Assembly (NCBI GenBank): GCA_963575745.1
Contig: CAUYUJ010005614.1
Location: 358,363 to 422,362 of the forward strand
Direction of reading: 5' to 3'
From: Prorocentrum cordatum
Taxonomy: Eukaryota; Sar; Dinophyceae; Prorocentrales; Prorocentraceae
DNA: 64,000 bases
Shown piece after piece: positions 1 to 9,199 of this stretch. The notes beneath the pieces are model-generated. The model was not told the origin of the DNA. It was given only the letters and a program-made list of their open reading frames with translations, and made no database searches. Numbering within the stretch: position 1 is the first letter of the stretch; each line of letters starts with the position of its first letter. Made by a program: the position numbers and the translations under genes.

Positions 1-505
1 CATTTCTCTGTCGACGCTCCCCTTGGCGTGGCCATCCGCAGTCATTTCGCGCGGAATCGCACCACTGAATGCTGTGCACGATGCCACGCTCCATCATCTG
101 TCGTATCCAACTGATGCCTACAAGGGTACATTCAGTCGGCTTCTTCAAGTATTTGCTTGACAAGGACTTAATAACAGACTCAACATCGATGGTAAGAGTG
201 ACCGTGCTGCTCAGGCCACCCAACTCAAGTATATCTTTCAACTGAGTGGGCGTGAGCGGCCCCGCGTGGAGCTCGTGCAGAGTCACAATCGCGGGATAAC
301 AGTCCTCCAAATTATGGGCTGCTGCTAGTGTCTCTGCTGAATAACTCGAGCGGACCTGCAAGCGGTGAGACTTGCAGTACGCATCTATCAAGTGAACGAC
401 AGGCTTACCAGATAACGTGTTTCCACGTCGTAGCAGGCTTGCCCCGCGAATACCATTGCCTCTGACGTCGCCATCGGCGTCTCCACTCAAGCGTCGATAT
501 CCTTC
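1..505 (-). pseudogene. RNase H domain of Copia polyprotein, partial
   Basis: My reading of the minus strand gives an open frame from about 505 to the left edge of the window. It contains motifs of the Copia RNase H as seen in dinoflagellate elements: a first acidic motif around DLHSDSG (just upstream, in the preceding frame), then GIRGASLLRRG, SHRLQVRSSYSAETLAAA with the catalytic Glu, TIDVESV with the next Asp, and WIRQMM followed by QWCDSARND. The domain degrades RNA in the RNA-DNA hybrid during reverse transcription. A frameshift of one base near 505 separates it from the reverse transcriptase frame. The C-terminus and the 3' LTR are outside the window. Confidence 0.75.
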
Positions 506-1235
506 CTGAGTCGCTATGTAAGTCGACCTCGCCCGTGGGGGTCATCGCCTGGTAGACGATCTGCTTCGGGCAGGCCTGTAGCTTTCTGGCGAGCGCGCTC
601 AGTCGTCGCACTTGAATGTTGGTCGGTTCTTGGACACGCGGTAGAGATACAACATACACCATTAAGCACACCTGGGTGATTAGTGCGTATGCCAGCGAAC
701 CCCTGAGACTGACGAACATGTCTGCCACCATCCTGGTCGCTTGAGCGCCAGCGTCGGCGCCGATTAGTTCAGGATGTTGTACAGGACGGAGCTGTTTGAT
801 ATATTCATCTTGGTCCAAAGTGCCATTGCCGCCCCCGTCCTCGGTGCATCTCACAGCACAATTGGTACATGTGCGCTTGTTGAGTGTACACTCACCGAAA
901 GTATATTCCACGCATTTGTCATATTTGTCCATGGCGTCCCCAGTACCGGCCATACTAATGTCATCAACATGCCTGGCCGTGAGACAGTTATTGCTCGTCT
1001 CGAACTCCTCGTCGTAGGACGTGGGTCGGAGGCCAAATCCTCTGGCGGTTCTTCTGAGCTTAAGTGAGAAAGCCCGTGGAGCGTCTTTAGAGCCTGTGCC
1101 CGGTTTCAAGCACTGCGGACAGTGCTTTGACTCGTCGTAGCGCTCGAATCCTGGAAGAGCACGGAGCACGGTGGCCGATCCAGGCGGCAAGGTAAACACA
1201 CACCACACGTTCCTTTTCACCAGTAGCTTCAGCAA
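405..1235 (-). pseudogene. Reverse transcriptase, catalytic and connection part (Copia)
   Basis: A 276-codon frame. Residues 50-58 (KDAPRAFSL) match the Copia RT motif usually read as GLKDAPRAF, and HVDD at residues 89-92 is the active-site motif (normally YVDD). Further on, FGECTLNKRTCTNC and SLRGSLAYALITQ are the expected thumb/connection motifs, and DLHSDSG starts RNase H. The N-terminal fingers lie in a different frame at 1087-1518; the switch falls near 1190-1200. The last 40 residues are out of frame with RNase H, so the annotated end at 405 is an artefact of a second frameshift near 505. The identification is secure at family level. Confidence 0.85.
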
Positions 1236-1518
1236 GTTCCTGGTAGGCCAATCCCTTCAGGAAAGCCATGTTGATGTCGAGGTAAGCAATGATCCACTGC
1301 TTCTTGCACGTTGCCGTGCTAGCGAGTAACCTCTGGATTGGCCGTCTTGCTGTTCCCGGAAATGCTTCTGCGTCGAAAGTTTCAAGGTCCATGAAGCCTC
1401 GGAGGACCAAGCGTAGTCGGATGGTACGTTCCATCTCGCACTTCTCGTTCTCTACGAACTTCCATGTGCACACGTATCTCGAAGTCATGATGTTCGACGC
1501 TTCGGCTATCTCCTGCAT
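1087..1518 (-). pseudogene. Reverse transcriptase, N-terminal fingers (Copia)
   Basis: Residues 13-100 resemble Copia RT fingers: SRYVCTWKFVE, RTIRLRLVLRGFMD, TARRPIQRLLAST, and AYLDINMAFLKG, which carries the first catalytic Asp of RT (motif A, usually DVKTAFLNG). The following ELAEATGEKERVVC then loses frame and resumes as CVFTLPPGSA in the 405-1235 frame, so a one-base indel near 1190-1200 broke this copy. The upstream part of the polyprotein continues in the 1506-1811 frame. Confidence 0.8.
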
Positions 1519-2492
1519 ATTACATGTGTTGACGAACCATGTCTTGAGCTCAGTGTAGAGGCCTTCGATACCTTATCGGGATTCGCCTGGATGTCAGCTT
1601 TAGCTAAGAGGTCGTCTTCCTTGACGACCACAGCTCGCTTTGCAGTGGCAGTAACGTATACTCGCATAGTGGTCACCCGGTCGGCATCTAATTCCACGCG
1701 TTGCTGCTCGACAAGACTACTTTCGTCATTTCTGTCGTAAAGCATAGTTCGACGCATCGACCATTTTCGTCTGAGTCGAGTCCGTAGCTGTCGTCTTCGA
1801 CCATGGTGCACATGGGGGCGTAGTACGTCTCCTCGGTATCGGAGTCGCGAGTGCGCCCCCGCTTCGGCAGGTGTCCCCGCTGTTCATCAGCTACAGTGAA
1901 CAGCACGCTCTGATCTGGCACCCAACTGTGTAGGTATGGTCAAGAAGTTCTCTGGTGGAGTTGCGTCCAACAGTTCCCTTTCCTCCTGTAGTTCTGCGTA
2001 CCACACCTCCATAACATGCGAATCAAGATCAGCCTCTGATTCTTCGTAAATCGTAGAGAGCCGTCCGTCATCATGTGCTGGTTCGGCTTCTGAAGCTTCC
2101 TTTGCGGTTCCATCCGGCGTCGGCGTATCAGCCAATTCCTCAAATTCTGACATGTCCTGATCAAAACATGCCTGAGGTTTAGTAGACTTCAGGTATTGGA
2201 TGATTCGCGAATGTGCTGAACCAGTTATACCATTTATATCCAGAGCAGCACCTTCTGCTTCGTAGTAATGAAACCCTGGATTCACGTCGTTGTCGTAATG
2301 AACCAATGTGCAGCTGTCGGCATAAGTAACCGGAGGTAGCTGATGGCTACTCTTGGCTAATCTGACTGAAACTGCATTCCGAATGCGAAAGAAGTTTCTG
2401 ATAAGATACTGTAGAGCCAAGTGTAACTTAGGGGATAGACGGCTTGCGGTCGCCATCTGAAGCGCCCCTTTTTTTGGTCGGCACATAGCCAA
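1506..2492 (-). pseudogene. Integrase-RT linker of Copia polyprotein
   Basis: Three overlapping frames (1506-1811, 1688-1921, 1887-2492) cover the segment between integrase and reverse transcriptase. The first holds KAVVVKEDDLLAKADIQ-type sequence like the charged helix that precedes RT in dinoflagellate Copia elements. The third (201 codons) is acidic, with SEFEELADTP and IYEESEADLD stretches. The overlap positions indicate two frameshifts, near 1700-1800 and 1900. No enzymatic motif is visible. One copy of the 14-bp hairpin repeat lies at 1867-1880 and another just upstream at 2501-2514. Confidence 0.55.
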
Positions 2493-2579
2493 AGGTCAAA
2501 GCAGGCCTACCCGCTGATTGGCTTGCTACGAATGTTAACACTGTGCGTACTGCAGTGTTGTCGGAGCCAATTGCTCGGG

Positions 2580-3540
2580 CTATGAGTGATTCAATATAAC
2601 TGAAGGCCTTGCATCGCCGCATTGAACTTGAATATCTCGATTGCCCGCTCGGATGATGACCTGGCCCCTTTCGGGGTCATTCTTCAAAACTGGGAACGGG
2701 CCATTCCAGCCTCCCCGGCCATCCTTCGCGGTCGCAGGGCGATGGTAGTCGACCAAGTCTCCTCCGCCATGATAGTGCTGACCGGTAATTGTCGTCTTAG
2801 TGCGTAAGGCGCGATTGGACTTAGTTACTGCTTTGGCCTGCGTGATAGCTTCAATACATACCCTGCGTATCGTCTGTTCACGAGAATGATCCGATGTCTC
2901 CGTCGGCTGCTCGTGGCCCAGAACAGGGAGGTCAGGGAGCATTGCCGGTTGCCGTCTAAATAGAGCGTAGTATGGAAACACTTCGTCATAGAAGGTGAAC
3001 GCGTTGGCGGCGAACAAGGCTTCGTGCAGCAGTCGAGTGAACACAAGGTATGTCTAACCTATTGAGTTCAGCCTCCATGACGTGACGTAAACGGCGTAGG
3101 ATGCCATTTCTGGCCTCGATCGTTGTAGCGTGCTGTCCACGCGCACATATTCTAAGTTCAGTGCCTTTTGCCTTGAGGACTGCTTGCGCAGTGTCGTTGT
3201 TAAGGGCACCCTCTCCATCAGAGAAAAGAACTTTGACCGGTCCAAACTGCATCCAGCACTGATGATATGCATCCAGGATGCTGGTCATAGTCTTGTCTGG
3301 TTTTCCAATCCCAGTAGCATATCGTATACAGCGATCGATAATGTGGAATATCTGGTTTTCTTGTTTGTAGAACATCATATCACATTCCACTTCCTCCTGG
3401 AATTTGCCAGGTAATGCATCAGAGGGTATAACAGTGTGTCCGGGCATGTCCCAAGCTCTGCACTCTCGGCATGTGTCACAGACACCTTTGACGAGGTTGA
3501 GTCTGACACTGTCCCGACCTATTCTGCTTAAGATGAGCCT
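2580..3540 (-). pseudogene. Integrase: zinc-binding CC, catalytic core and C-terminal part
   Basis: Reading from 3540 leftward the frame contains CDTCREC (bases 3460-3480), the Cys half of the HHCC integrase zinc site. The 153-codon frame at 2986-3447 follows. In it D23 (VECDMMFY), D77 (LFSDGEGAL) and E111 (TTIEARNGILRRL) fit the D,D-35-E triad, here with 33 residues between the last two. After a frame switch near 3040, the 2580-3044 frame carries the C-terminal segment with GRGGWNGPFPVLKND, typical of the SH3-like region in this family. The enzyme inserts cDNA into the host genome. Frameshifts make this copy nonfunctional. The His half of the zinc site lies at the end of the 3544-4044 frame. 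Confidence 0.85.
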
Positions 3541-3543
3541 CGT

Positions 3544-4044
3544 CTAAAGCGCCTTCGCATGGAACCAGCGTAAGTGTAGCTTTCGCAACTCGCGTGTTCC
3601 CACGCTAGGGTCAAGGCGTCGCCGACTTTGTAAACTGATTTGTACATCGAACCGAAACCAGTCTGGTAGTCGTGGTCGTGCAGCAGGGTTCCCCGCTGGT
3701 GGTGGTGGAAGTGCTTCTCCACCATGTTGTCGACCACGTCTGACTCTAGCCTGTGGTAGTCGGAGATGGCCATCCGAACTACCAGCTCCGCTCGAGGCAG
3801 GCTGCCCTGCAGCAGGCTCAGCAGCATGTCTTCCAACAGTAATGTCGTGACTGCTTGCACCCGCGGTGGGTCCGGCTCTCGAGCCGGGTCTCGGTGCTCT
3901 CAGTCGCGTAAATGGCGATGCTGCTGGCGCCTCGGGTGGTGGTGCTGCTACCTCAGCAGGATCTGGCGGCGCAGGCCCTGCTGCCGGCTCGGCGGGAAAC
4001 GGCGGCATCTGCCCATGATTGTCGGGCAAGTTCCAAACTTGCAT
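3544..4044 (-). pseudogene. Pro/Ala-rich linker and N-terminal His half of integrase zinc finger
   Basis: The first two thirds of this 166-codon frame are Pro- and Ala-rich without recognisable fold. The C-terminal 15 residues (RKLHLRWFHAKAL) match the H-X3-H half of the integrase HHCC zinc finger, whose CC half appears downstream in another frame. Two copies of the 14-bp hairpin repeat, at 3683-3696 and 3797-3810, are translated here as AGNPA and AGQPA. Confidence 0.6.
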
Positions 4045-5018
4045 TTGCCAAGTGTTAGTGCGTACCCAGGCTCGTTCTTCCCGTAGTTCTTCTTACAGCT
4101 CGGACATTCCCAATGGTAGTCGCCCTTATCGCACCACCTGCAGTGTCTCGGGTCTCTATCATGAGAGGGAGAGTGCACTTTAACGTTGCCCGCGCAAGCA
4201 GGACAATCGAGCCCTCCCGATGGTGGTCTCGTAATCGAGCCATCAGGCTGTCGGGGATGACTCGGGCCATCCAAATCGCATCCCCTTGCGTTAGTGACCA
4301 ACACGGTGGACGAACGCGGGCAGCCATGGAAAGGGTCACGAGTTGCCTGGAAGAGATCGCGCGCGATGCGAACAGCCTCGACGAAGAGTGACTGCATCTT
4401 GGAAGTATATTGTGCCGCCATGGACAGTTCCGTATTACATACCATCGCGTGTTGGCGATGGCCAATACATCGTTTTCGTTCAAAAAAAGCGAGTAACAGA
4501 CGATGGTTGGCCATGATATCGGTCGGCTTTCGTATCAGTACCCAACGGGAATCACGTAAGCCAGTAGTGCATTGACCCATGTTCACCTTGCAAGTGCCCT
4601 TGCTTTTGGCCAACGCAGTCCACGGTGGCATCTGATCCACCCAAGTCCCTACCAGTTGTTCTCTGAAGAAAAATCGTCGAATATCATGTCGACGTACAGC
4701 CACCTTCCCACAGAACTTGATTTGTGGCAATTCTTCGTTATGATGTTCATGCCAGGTGTCATAGTTAACATTTGCACTGATATAGGAAGGTAAACCAGTT
4801 GTTCTGCAGTTAGGCTGTAGTATGACAACCGCGACGAAACAAACGTCTAGATAATGCATCACTGCATCTTGGACCTCCTCGTTGCCAAGATCAACGAAAT
4901 TGCGTTTGTCGAGGTTTCCCCCTGAAGACAGACCTCGGCTGAATGCTAGTTGGGAGATGCCTCCAATTCCTCCACACAGTTCTAACATATCTACCTTGTT
5001 GTGTCGTCCGCGGCACAA
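3948..5018 (-). pseudogene. DNA-methyltransferase-like domain plus Cys-rich zinc ribbons
   Basis: The 356-codon frame starts with a SAM-binding-like motif, DMLELCGGIGGISQLAFSRG (residues 10-29), followed by an acidic/aromatic strand (GNLDKRNFVDLGN). VVILQPNCRTTG (residues 64-75) sits where cytosine-C5 methyltransferases have their PC motif, but the canonical PCQ is absent. FRE-QLVGT (118-125) sits at the ENV position. QCTTGLRD and RKPTDIMAN match the part after the catalytic core in dinoflagellate Copia proteins. Capture of cytosine methyltransferases by dinoflagellate retrotransposons is established knowledge; whether this divergent copy ever methylated DNA is unknown. Residues about 275-325 contain four C-X2-C pairs (CPAC, CRWC, CPSC and nearby Cys/His), likely zinc ribbons. 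The domain lies between protease and integrase. Confidence 0.65.
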
Positions 5019-5253
5019 GGTGGGGATTAAGGAGAATACATCTGCATAGGATTCAGCAGGTTGCCCCGCAGGTAGCGCGACGAAGGTCTCCTCTCCATCG
5101 TCGCTATCCGTGTCGGAGACCAGAGGTGCGTCGGTGTAGCACGTACTACACCCGAGTCCTTACAGGTCGTCTCCACAGGTCGCCGTTGCCTTCTTCGACT
5201 ATTTTGGGTATCCTGCGCGGTTTGATGCCAGCTTCTTTGTCTCCTTTATGTTT

Positions 5254-5709
5254 TTAATGTTGTTTAATTATGGCATCTGTTGGTAGCGCTGTTGGTTGTT
5301 CTGTCTCAGGTGAGCTCAGGTGAGCTGTCTCGGGAATAGAGGGGGGCACGCGGCCGCGCTCAATCGAAGGGGGGGGGAAACGATCGCCACCGATGATCGC
5401 CACTCGCCTTGAGCGTGGGAGCGAGCTGCCATCTCCCAAGAGAGTCGGTTCCGGCTGCTCCCAGCACCGTCGAGTATGGATGTTGGTAACACCATAGGGC
5501 AGTGGTGCGTTGTAGTTGTACCCAGCCGGCTGGTCCTGGATCACGATGTCCTGGGTGATTGCTCTGTCGCCCAGGTTCATCGTCACCCGTCTCGCGACAT
5601 GGCCCCACTCGGGGCCATTCTTAGGAGACTGAACGTCGGTTCGAGCTCCTTTATCAGCTCGAGTATGGGTACTAAGATGTACAGCACTTGCGCGATTTCT
5701 GTGTTTCAT
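5254..5709 (-). pseudogene. Unrecognised linker of the Copia polyprotein
   Basis: A 151-codon frame of basic, Pro/Ser-rich sequence. It shows no motif I recognise. It sits between the unassigned 5805-6485 domain and the methyltransferase-like domain and is on the element's coding strand. DIVIQDQPAGYNYNAPLP is the most protein-like portion. Coding status is inferred only from position. Confidence 0.3.
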
Positions 5710-5804
5710 GTAAGTTCATTTGGTCAATTAATCGCTAGCGTCCTGTTACGCCATTCGGCCATATGAGCACCTTGCCCATACCAGTCTAGAGTATGCTCAG
5801 TAGG

Positions 5805-6485
5805 TTACGCAGGCTCCCCTGCTATAGTGCACGCGCACCGCCATATGTCGGTGGGGATGCGCGCACACGTAGTCGCCACTTGCAAATATGATCCGCTGGG
5901 CAACGTGTTAGCGCGGTCGCACTTGAGGCCGATGCGGCAGAAACGCACACGCATGACTTGCAAACCAAGACCTTCAATAGCATCTCGCGTGGGACCTGGT
6001 TTCCAGAAGTATCCTGGTGGCCCCACAAGTACAATAGTCACACGTAAACCCCGAGCCTTGGACATCAGATGTTGGATGCGCTGGCAGCGTGGCCCTGCCC
6101 TCTTGCCAGGCAGCCTCACACGCCAGTCAGCAGGCGTCGCCACCCACAACAGTTGGTAATCACCCGAAAGTAATGCACCCAAATACTGTGCACCAATAGA
6201 AGTCGTTACCTCTGTATGTGTAATACGATCACACATGTATCCACGGGCTCGGAGTTCAGCGCAAGCTGTCCGTATATCCTCAATGACAAATGCACGAGAA
6301 TGGTAATGATGCGACAATCCTGTTTTTTTTCTGCAGCGGTCACACAGCCGGGTCCACTGCTGTTCGTGGCAGCCGCACAGCCGGGCTCGCCACGGCCCCT
6401 GGCACGCACAGCCAGTGCCTGGGAGAAGAATGCAGGTTTCCCCGCGCTTGCTGACAGCACCTGAATGTTCGGCCTGTCCGAGCAA
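5805..6485 (-). pseudogene. Unassigned conserved retroelement domain (TPADW / GPPG type)
   Basis: The first 60 residues are Cys-rich and look out of frame. Residues 70-226 look like a genuine folded domain: AELRARGYMCDRI, LLWVATPADWRVRLPGKR, IVLVGPPGYFWKP, CRIGLKCDRANTLPSGSYLQVATTC, then a C-X-C. Similar blocks occur, as far as I recall, in other dinoflagellate Copia polyproteins between protease and methyltransferase-like domain. The alternation of beta-strand and loop (LLWVATP, IVLVGPPG) suggests a Rossmann-like or degenerate methyltransferase fold, but I cannot name the function. A hairpin repeat at 5809-5822 encodes the terminal AGEPA and one at 6432-6445 encodes AGKPA. Confidence 0.5.
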
Positions 6486-6581
6486 GCGCGAGTGGCCGTG
6501 GCGCGCGCCTGCCCCCTGTCACTCGTTTGGCGACGGGGGCGCCCCAATGCCTGTGCCATGCTGCGCTGCAGAACCGCTGCT

Positions 6582-7058
6582 CTAAGTAACAATATTCAAC
6601 GTTTCAGCGGCATCATCCCCTTCCGCAGGTGTCCCTGCCCGTGCGTCGGGCGGCGTCCACTTTGCACCCTCCTCGTAGATGGCCTGATATATCTTCGCCT
6701 GCATATTGCGGAGGGCGAAGTCTTTGTCGGCCGAGGCAGGGGTAGTCCCAAAAGACATATTTCTACGATGCCATGTCTTCAAGGTGTTGTTCACCGAAGA
6801 CTGGGTCGTGAAAGTGAACGTCTCGTCGTTGATAGGGAAACCGATGCCCTTCGTATCCTGTGACATCATGTATGCGTGAGCATCATTCACAGCAGGCGCC
6901 CCTGCGATTTGCTCTGCATCGGATACCTCCACGACGAGTAATGGAGCTTCTTCGCACTGAGGATTGGCCGTGATAAACAACGACATCGACCATTGATCCT
7001 CCGTAGCCATATCGTACTCGTCGGCCTTGAGTGCCAGATGTCCGGAAGGTGTCTTCAT
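6582..7058 (-). pseudogene. Unrecognised segment downstream of protease
   Basis: A 158-codon frame without a recognised domain. It contains LVVEVSDAEQIAGAPAVNDAHAY and FPINDETFTFTTQSSVNNTLKTWHRR, which look like real protein sequence with beta structure. It follows the protease in the polyprotein order. Hairpin repeats at 6625-6638 and 6892-6905 are read as AGTPA and AGAPA in this frame. Confidence 0.4.
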
Positions 7059-7141
7059 CAGGTCGAGTGCCCTGGTACCTTTTTCCGAGTAGAACCCTCT
7101 ACATCTCCATGCCAGGGGTGATCATCTTCTCGCGCCCCTGC

Positions 7142-7199
7142 TCAAGGATCAGGATGGCCCCCATGTTGGACATGCCCCTCAGACCCAGGATGGCAGGGA

Positions 7200-7231
<32 letters not shown>

Positions 7232-7489
7232 AGCTACGAGTCTCGGCACAGCAGGCTGCCCCGCAGGATCTCCCCATTCTTCGCACGCAATCTTGCAACG
7301 CAGGAAATTATCACAGATCGCGGCGCCATGTCCCACTCCTGACACGTAAAGCCTCTTCGTGAGGTTCGGCCATTTAACGGCGTGTCCGTGGGAGCGTGAT
7401 ACCTGCTCAAAAGTCTGCGCCGTCTGCAATCCAATAATACTGATATTACTGCCAATATCCAGAAGAATACTCAACATACCAGTGATCAA
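7142..7489 (-). pseudogene. Retroviral-type aspartic protease
   Basis: Residues 8-20, ILLDIGSNISIIG, match the protease active-site motif usually read as LLDTGSNISLIG, with Thr replaced by Ile next to the catalytic Asp (D11). The later VSGVGHGAAICDNFLRCKIAC fits the flap and following strands. The enzyme cleaves the polyprotein during particle maturation. The frame is short because it runs into a 29-base homopolymer (7201-7229), read as poly-Gly. The preceding frame (7446-8375) overlaps by about 40 bases, implying a frameshift there. The D-I-G change alone would probably reduce activity. Confidence 0.7.
7201..7229. repeat. Homopolymer of 29 C
   Basis: Twenty-nine consecutive C on the plus strand (poly-G on the coding strand), inside the protease region of the element. 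It is long for any genome and would form G-quadruplex or i-motif structures. Its exact length may be a sequencing or assembly artefact. Confidence 0.9.
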
Positions 7490-8375
7490 GGCTGCTAGCT
7501 GTCAAGGCTAGCTCATGGCTTTCACCAAATAGCCCCGGAACTTCAGACACTGTCGTACCATGCAAGCCTTTGCGGCGCCTCTGATCCAACACCCAATCGT
7601 TTCTTGACACAGATGTGAAAACATTCATATACCCACGAGCCTCTTCTTCCGCAATAGGATTCTTTTCAAAGGTCCAGGCTGTAGGATATTCGTCATACGT
7701 ATATGGGTGCGATGCGGAAGTAGCGGGTAAGTTCAGGAACGTGTCCTCATCCGCGCGTATGCCCATCTGACCATCAGTATTTGTCATAAATACCGCATGC
7801 AGCATGTCGCGTTCGGATATCCCACTATTGCCACTGCGCATGCCCACAGGGCCCTCCGTCCTGCGCTGACTGCGCGGACGAAGATCTCGCCCATATGGCA
7901 TGTATGCGCGCGAAGACTGAAGCCACTGAGCGCCCCTGTCGGTAGCCCTTTCCACGCGCCTCAACCACGCGTCGTTCACCGGCACCGAAGGTGGAGCTGA
8001 TCTAGCAGGTGCCCCTGCGTTGTTGTCGGTATCTGCCACAAATTGCATAGACATTTCTATAGCAGGTGTCCCTGCAAGTGCGGTTGCCTCCGTTACTAGC
8101 CCCGCGCTGGCTGGTGATGCAGGTTGCCCCGCTGGCGTCGTCATCGAGACTGCCGCGGTGCCCGTCATCATCGCCGCAACGCGGTTGAGCTCTTCACGGA
8201 GGTCCCCGAGCTCGTTCCCCCCTCGGAGTAAATCTTCATGACGGTTGAGTGACTCCTGATCTCCAGCAAGGGCGTAATGGAACTCGGCAGTAATGAGGCC
8301 AACACCCCTGCATATAGCGCAGGGGGGCCTCACTTGCGGAACCTTCCATGTTCCCAGCCAACTGTCTATCCACAT
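7446..8375 (-). pseudogene. Pre-protease segment with end of RING-type finger
   Basis: A 309-codon frame. C19-X2-C22 (PPCAICRGVG) looks like the closing Cys pair of a RING-type finger whose first half is in the 8236-8610 frame. The rest is hydrophilic and partly repetitive. Three hairpin repeats at 8005-8018, 8062-8075 and 8119-8132, spaced exactly 57 bases apart start to start, are translated as AGAPA, AGTPA and AGQPA. Toward the end, ARGYMNVFTSVSRNDWVLDQRRRKGL looks protein-like. It leads directly into the aspartic protease in another frame. Confidence 0.5.
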
Positions 8376-8610
8376 GAGCGTGTACCACTCGATCCAAGCA
8401 TTGTGCGTGGCATATGCGGCCGCACTGGAGGCGCCAGACCATGTCGCGGTTCACGAAATGGCCCAGGCATATGGCACACTTACCGAAGCCGCCGTCACTG
8501 ATGATGGGCGGTGTTGCCGATGGGCTGATACGCGTCTGACGCTCCAGGGTGGATTCACCAGCCTCGAACCGAATAGGTGATACCGTCGGTAGCTGCATTG
8601 GTGCAACCAT
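8236..8610 (-). pseudogene. RING-type zinc finger, first half
   Basis: C45-X2-C48 (KCAICLGHF), then VWRLQCGRICHAQC with C63, H68 and C71, is the pattern of a RING-H2 finger, usually found in E3 ubiquitin ligases. The expected last C-X2-C pair is absent in this frame but present one frame over (CAIC in the 7446-8375 frame), immediately after a run of six G at 8322-8327 on the plus strand. A one-base change in that run would join the halves. In the element it lies between the phosphotransferase-like module and the protease. Whether it acts in ubiquitination or simply binds zinc is unknown. Confidence 0.55.
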
Positions 8611-8872
8611 GGCTGGACTGCTCGCAGGTGCCCCTGCTGCATTGCGATTAGCAGGTTTTTTGAGTTTGAGTCAGGGCGCGGACAGCTGTGACAGCTGAGC
8701 CCTAAGACTCCCAAACGGAGCACAGGGTAGCTGGAGAGGGCAACTCTTATCATCACACTGCCGAGCCACTGAGGCATAGGCAACGGAATAGGATGCAGGA
8801 ACAAGGAAAAGGATGCAATACAACATGTGAAAATGTAAAGGTGTTGGAGAGCTCCAAGCAAGATGAAATGAG

Positions 8873-9199
8873 TCAGCTGCTTGGATGAAAGATGCTACCC
8901 AAAATGTGCTCCACGGCCATACAGAGCCGTTGTGCTGCAATCATCTCACAAAACATGACAGAAGCAGAGGCATCAAGCGAGACAGCTTCCTCCGCCACCA
9001 ACTGCCACGTCCCGTGTACACACAAATCTATACACCATCCTGCAGCACATCCCTCCACTGCAGCACATCCCTCCGCAGGTTGCCGCGCGCGACTCAGCAT
9101 TCCGTCGGCCTGACGATCCTGATTTCGGCGCTGGCGAGTAGCCTGCATAGCCAAATTGGCCTGCTGCGCCTCGTGCATGGCTAGGATCTCAGGGCGCAA
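8873..9199 (-). pseudogene. Helical linker after the phosphotransferase-like module
   Basis: The first 45 residues (ILAMHEAQQANLAMQATRQRR) look like a charged Gln-rich helix, continuing the 9189-10829 frame after a one-base shift. The remainder is not convincing. A degenerate hairpin repeat at 9075-9088 is read as RQPAEG. The stretch 8640-8873 shows nothing I can identify. Confidence 0.3.

Noticed and set aside
433-447. Another apparent copy of the 14-bp hairpin (gcaggcttgccccgc) in the RNase H region
   Set aside because: It is 15 bases long and in the restored RNase H reading encodes part of the conserved G-I-R-G motif, so it is probably coincidental.
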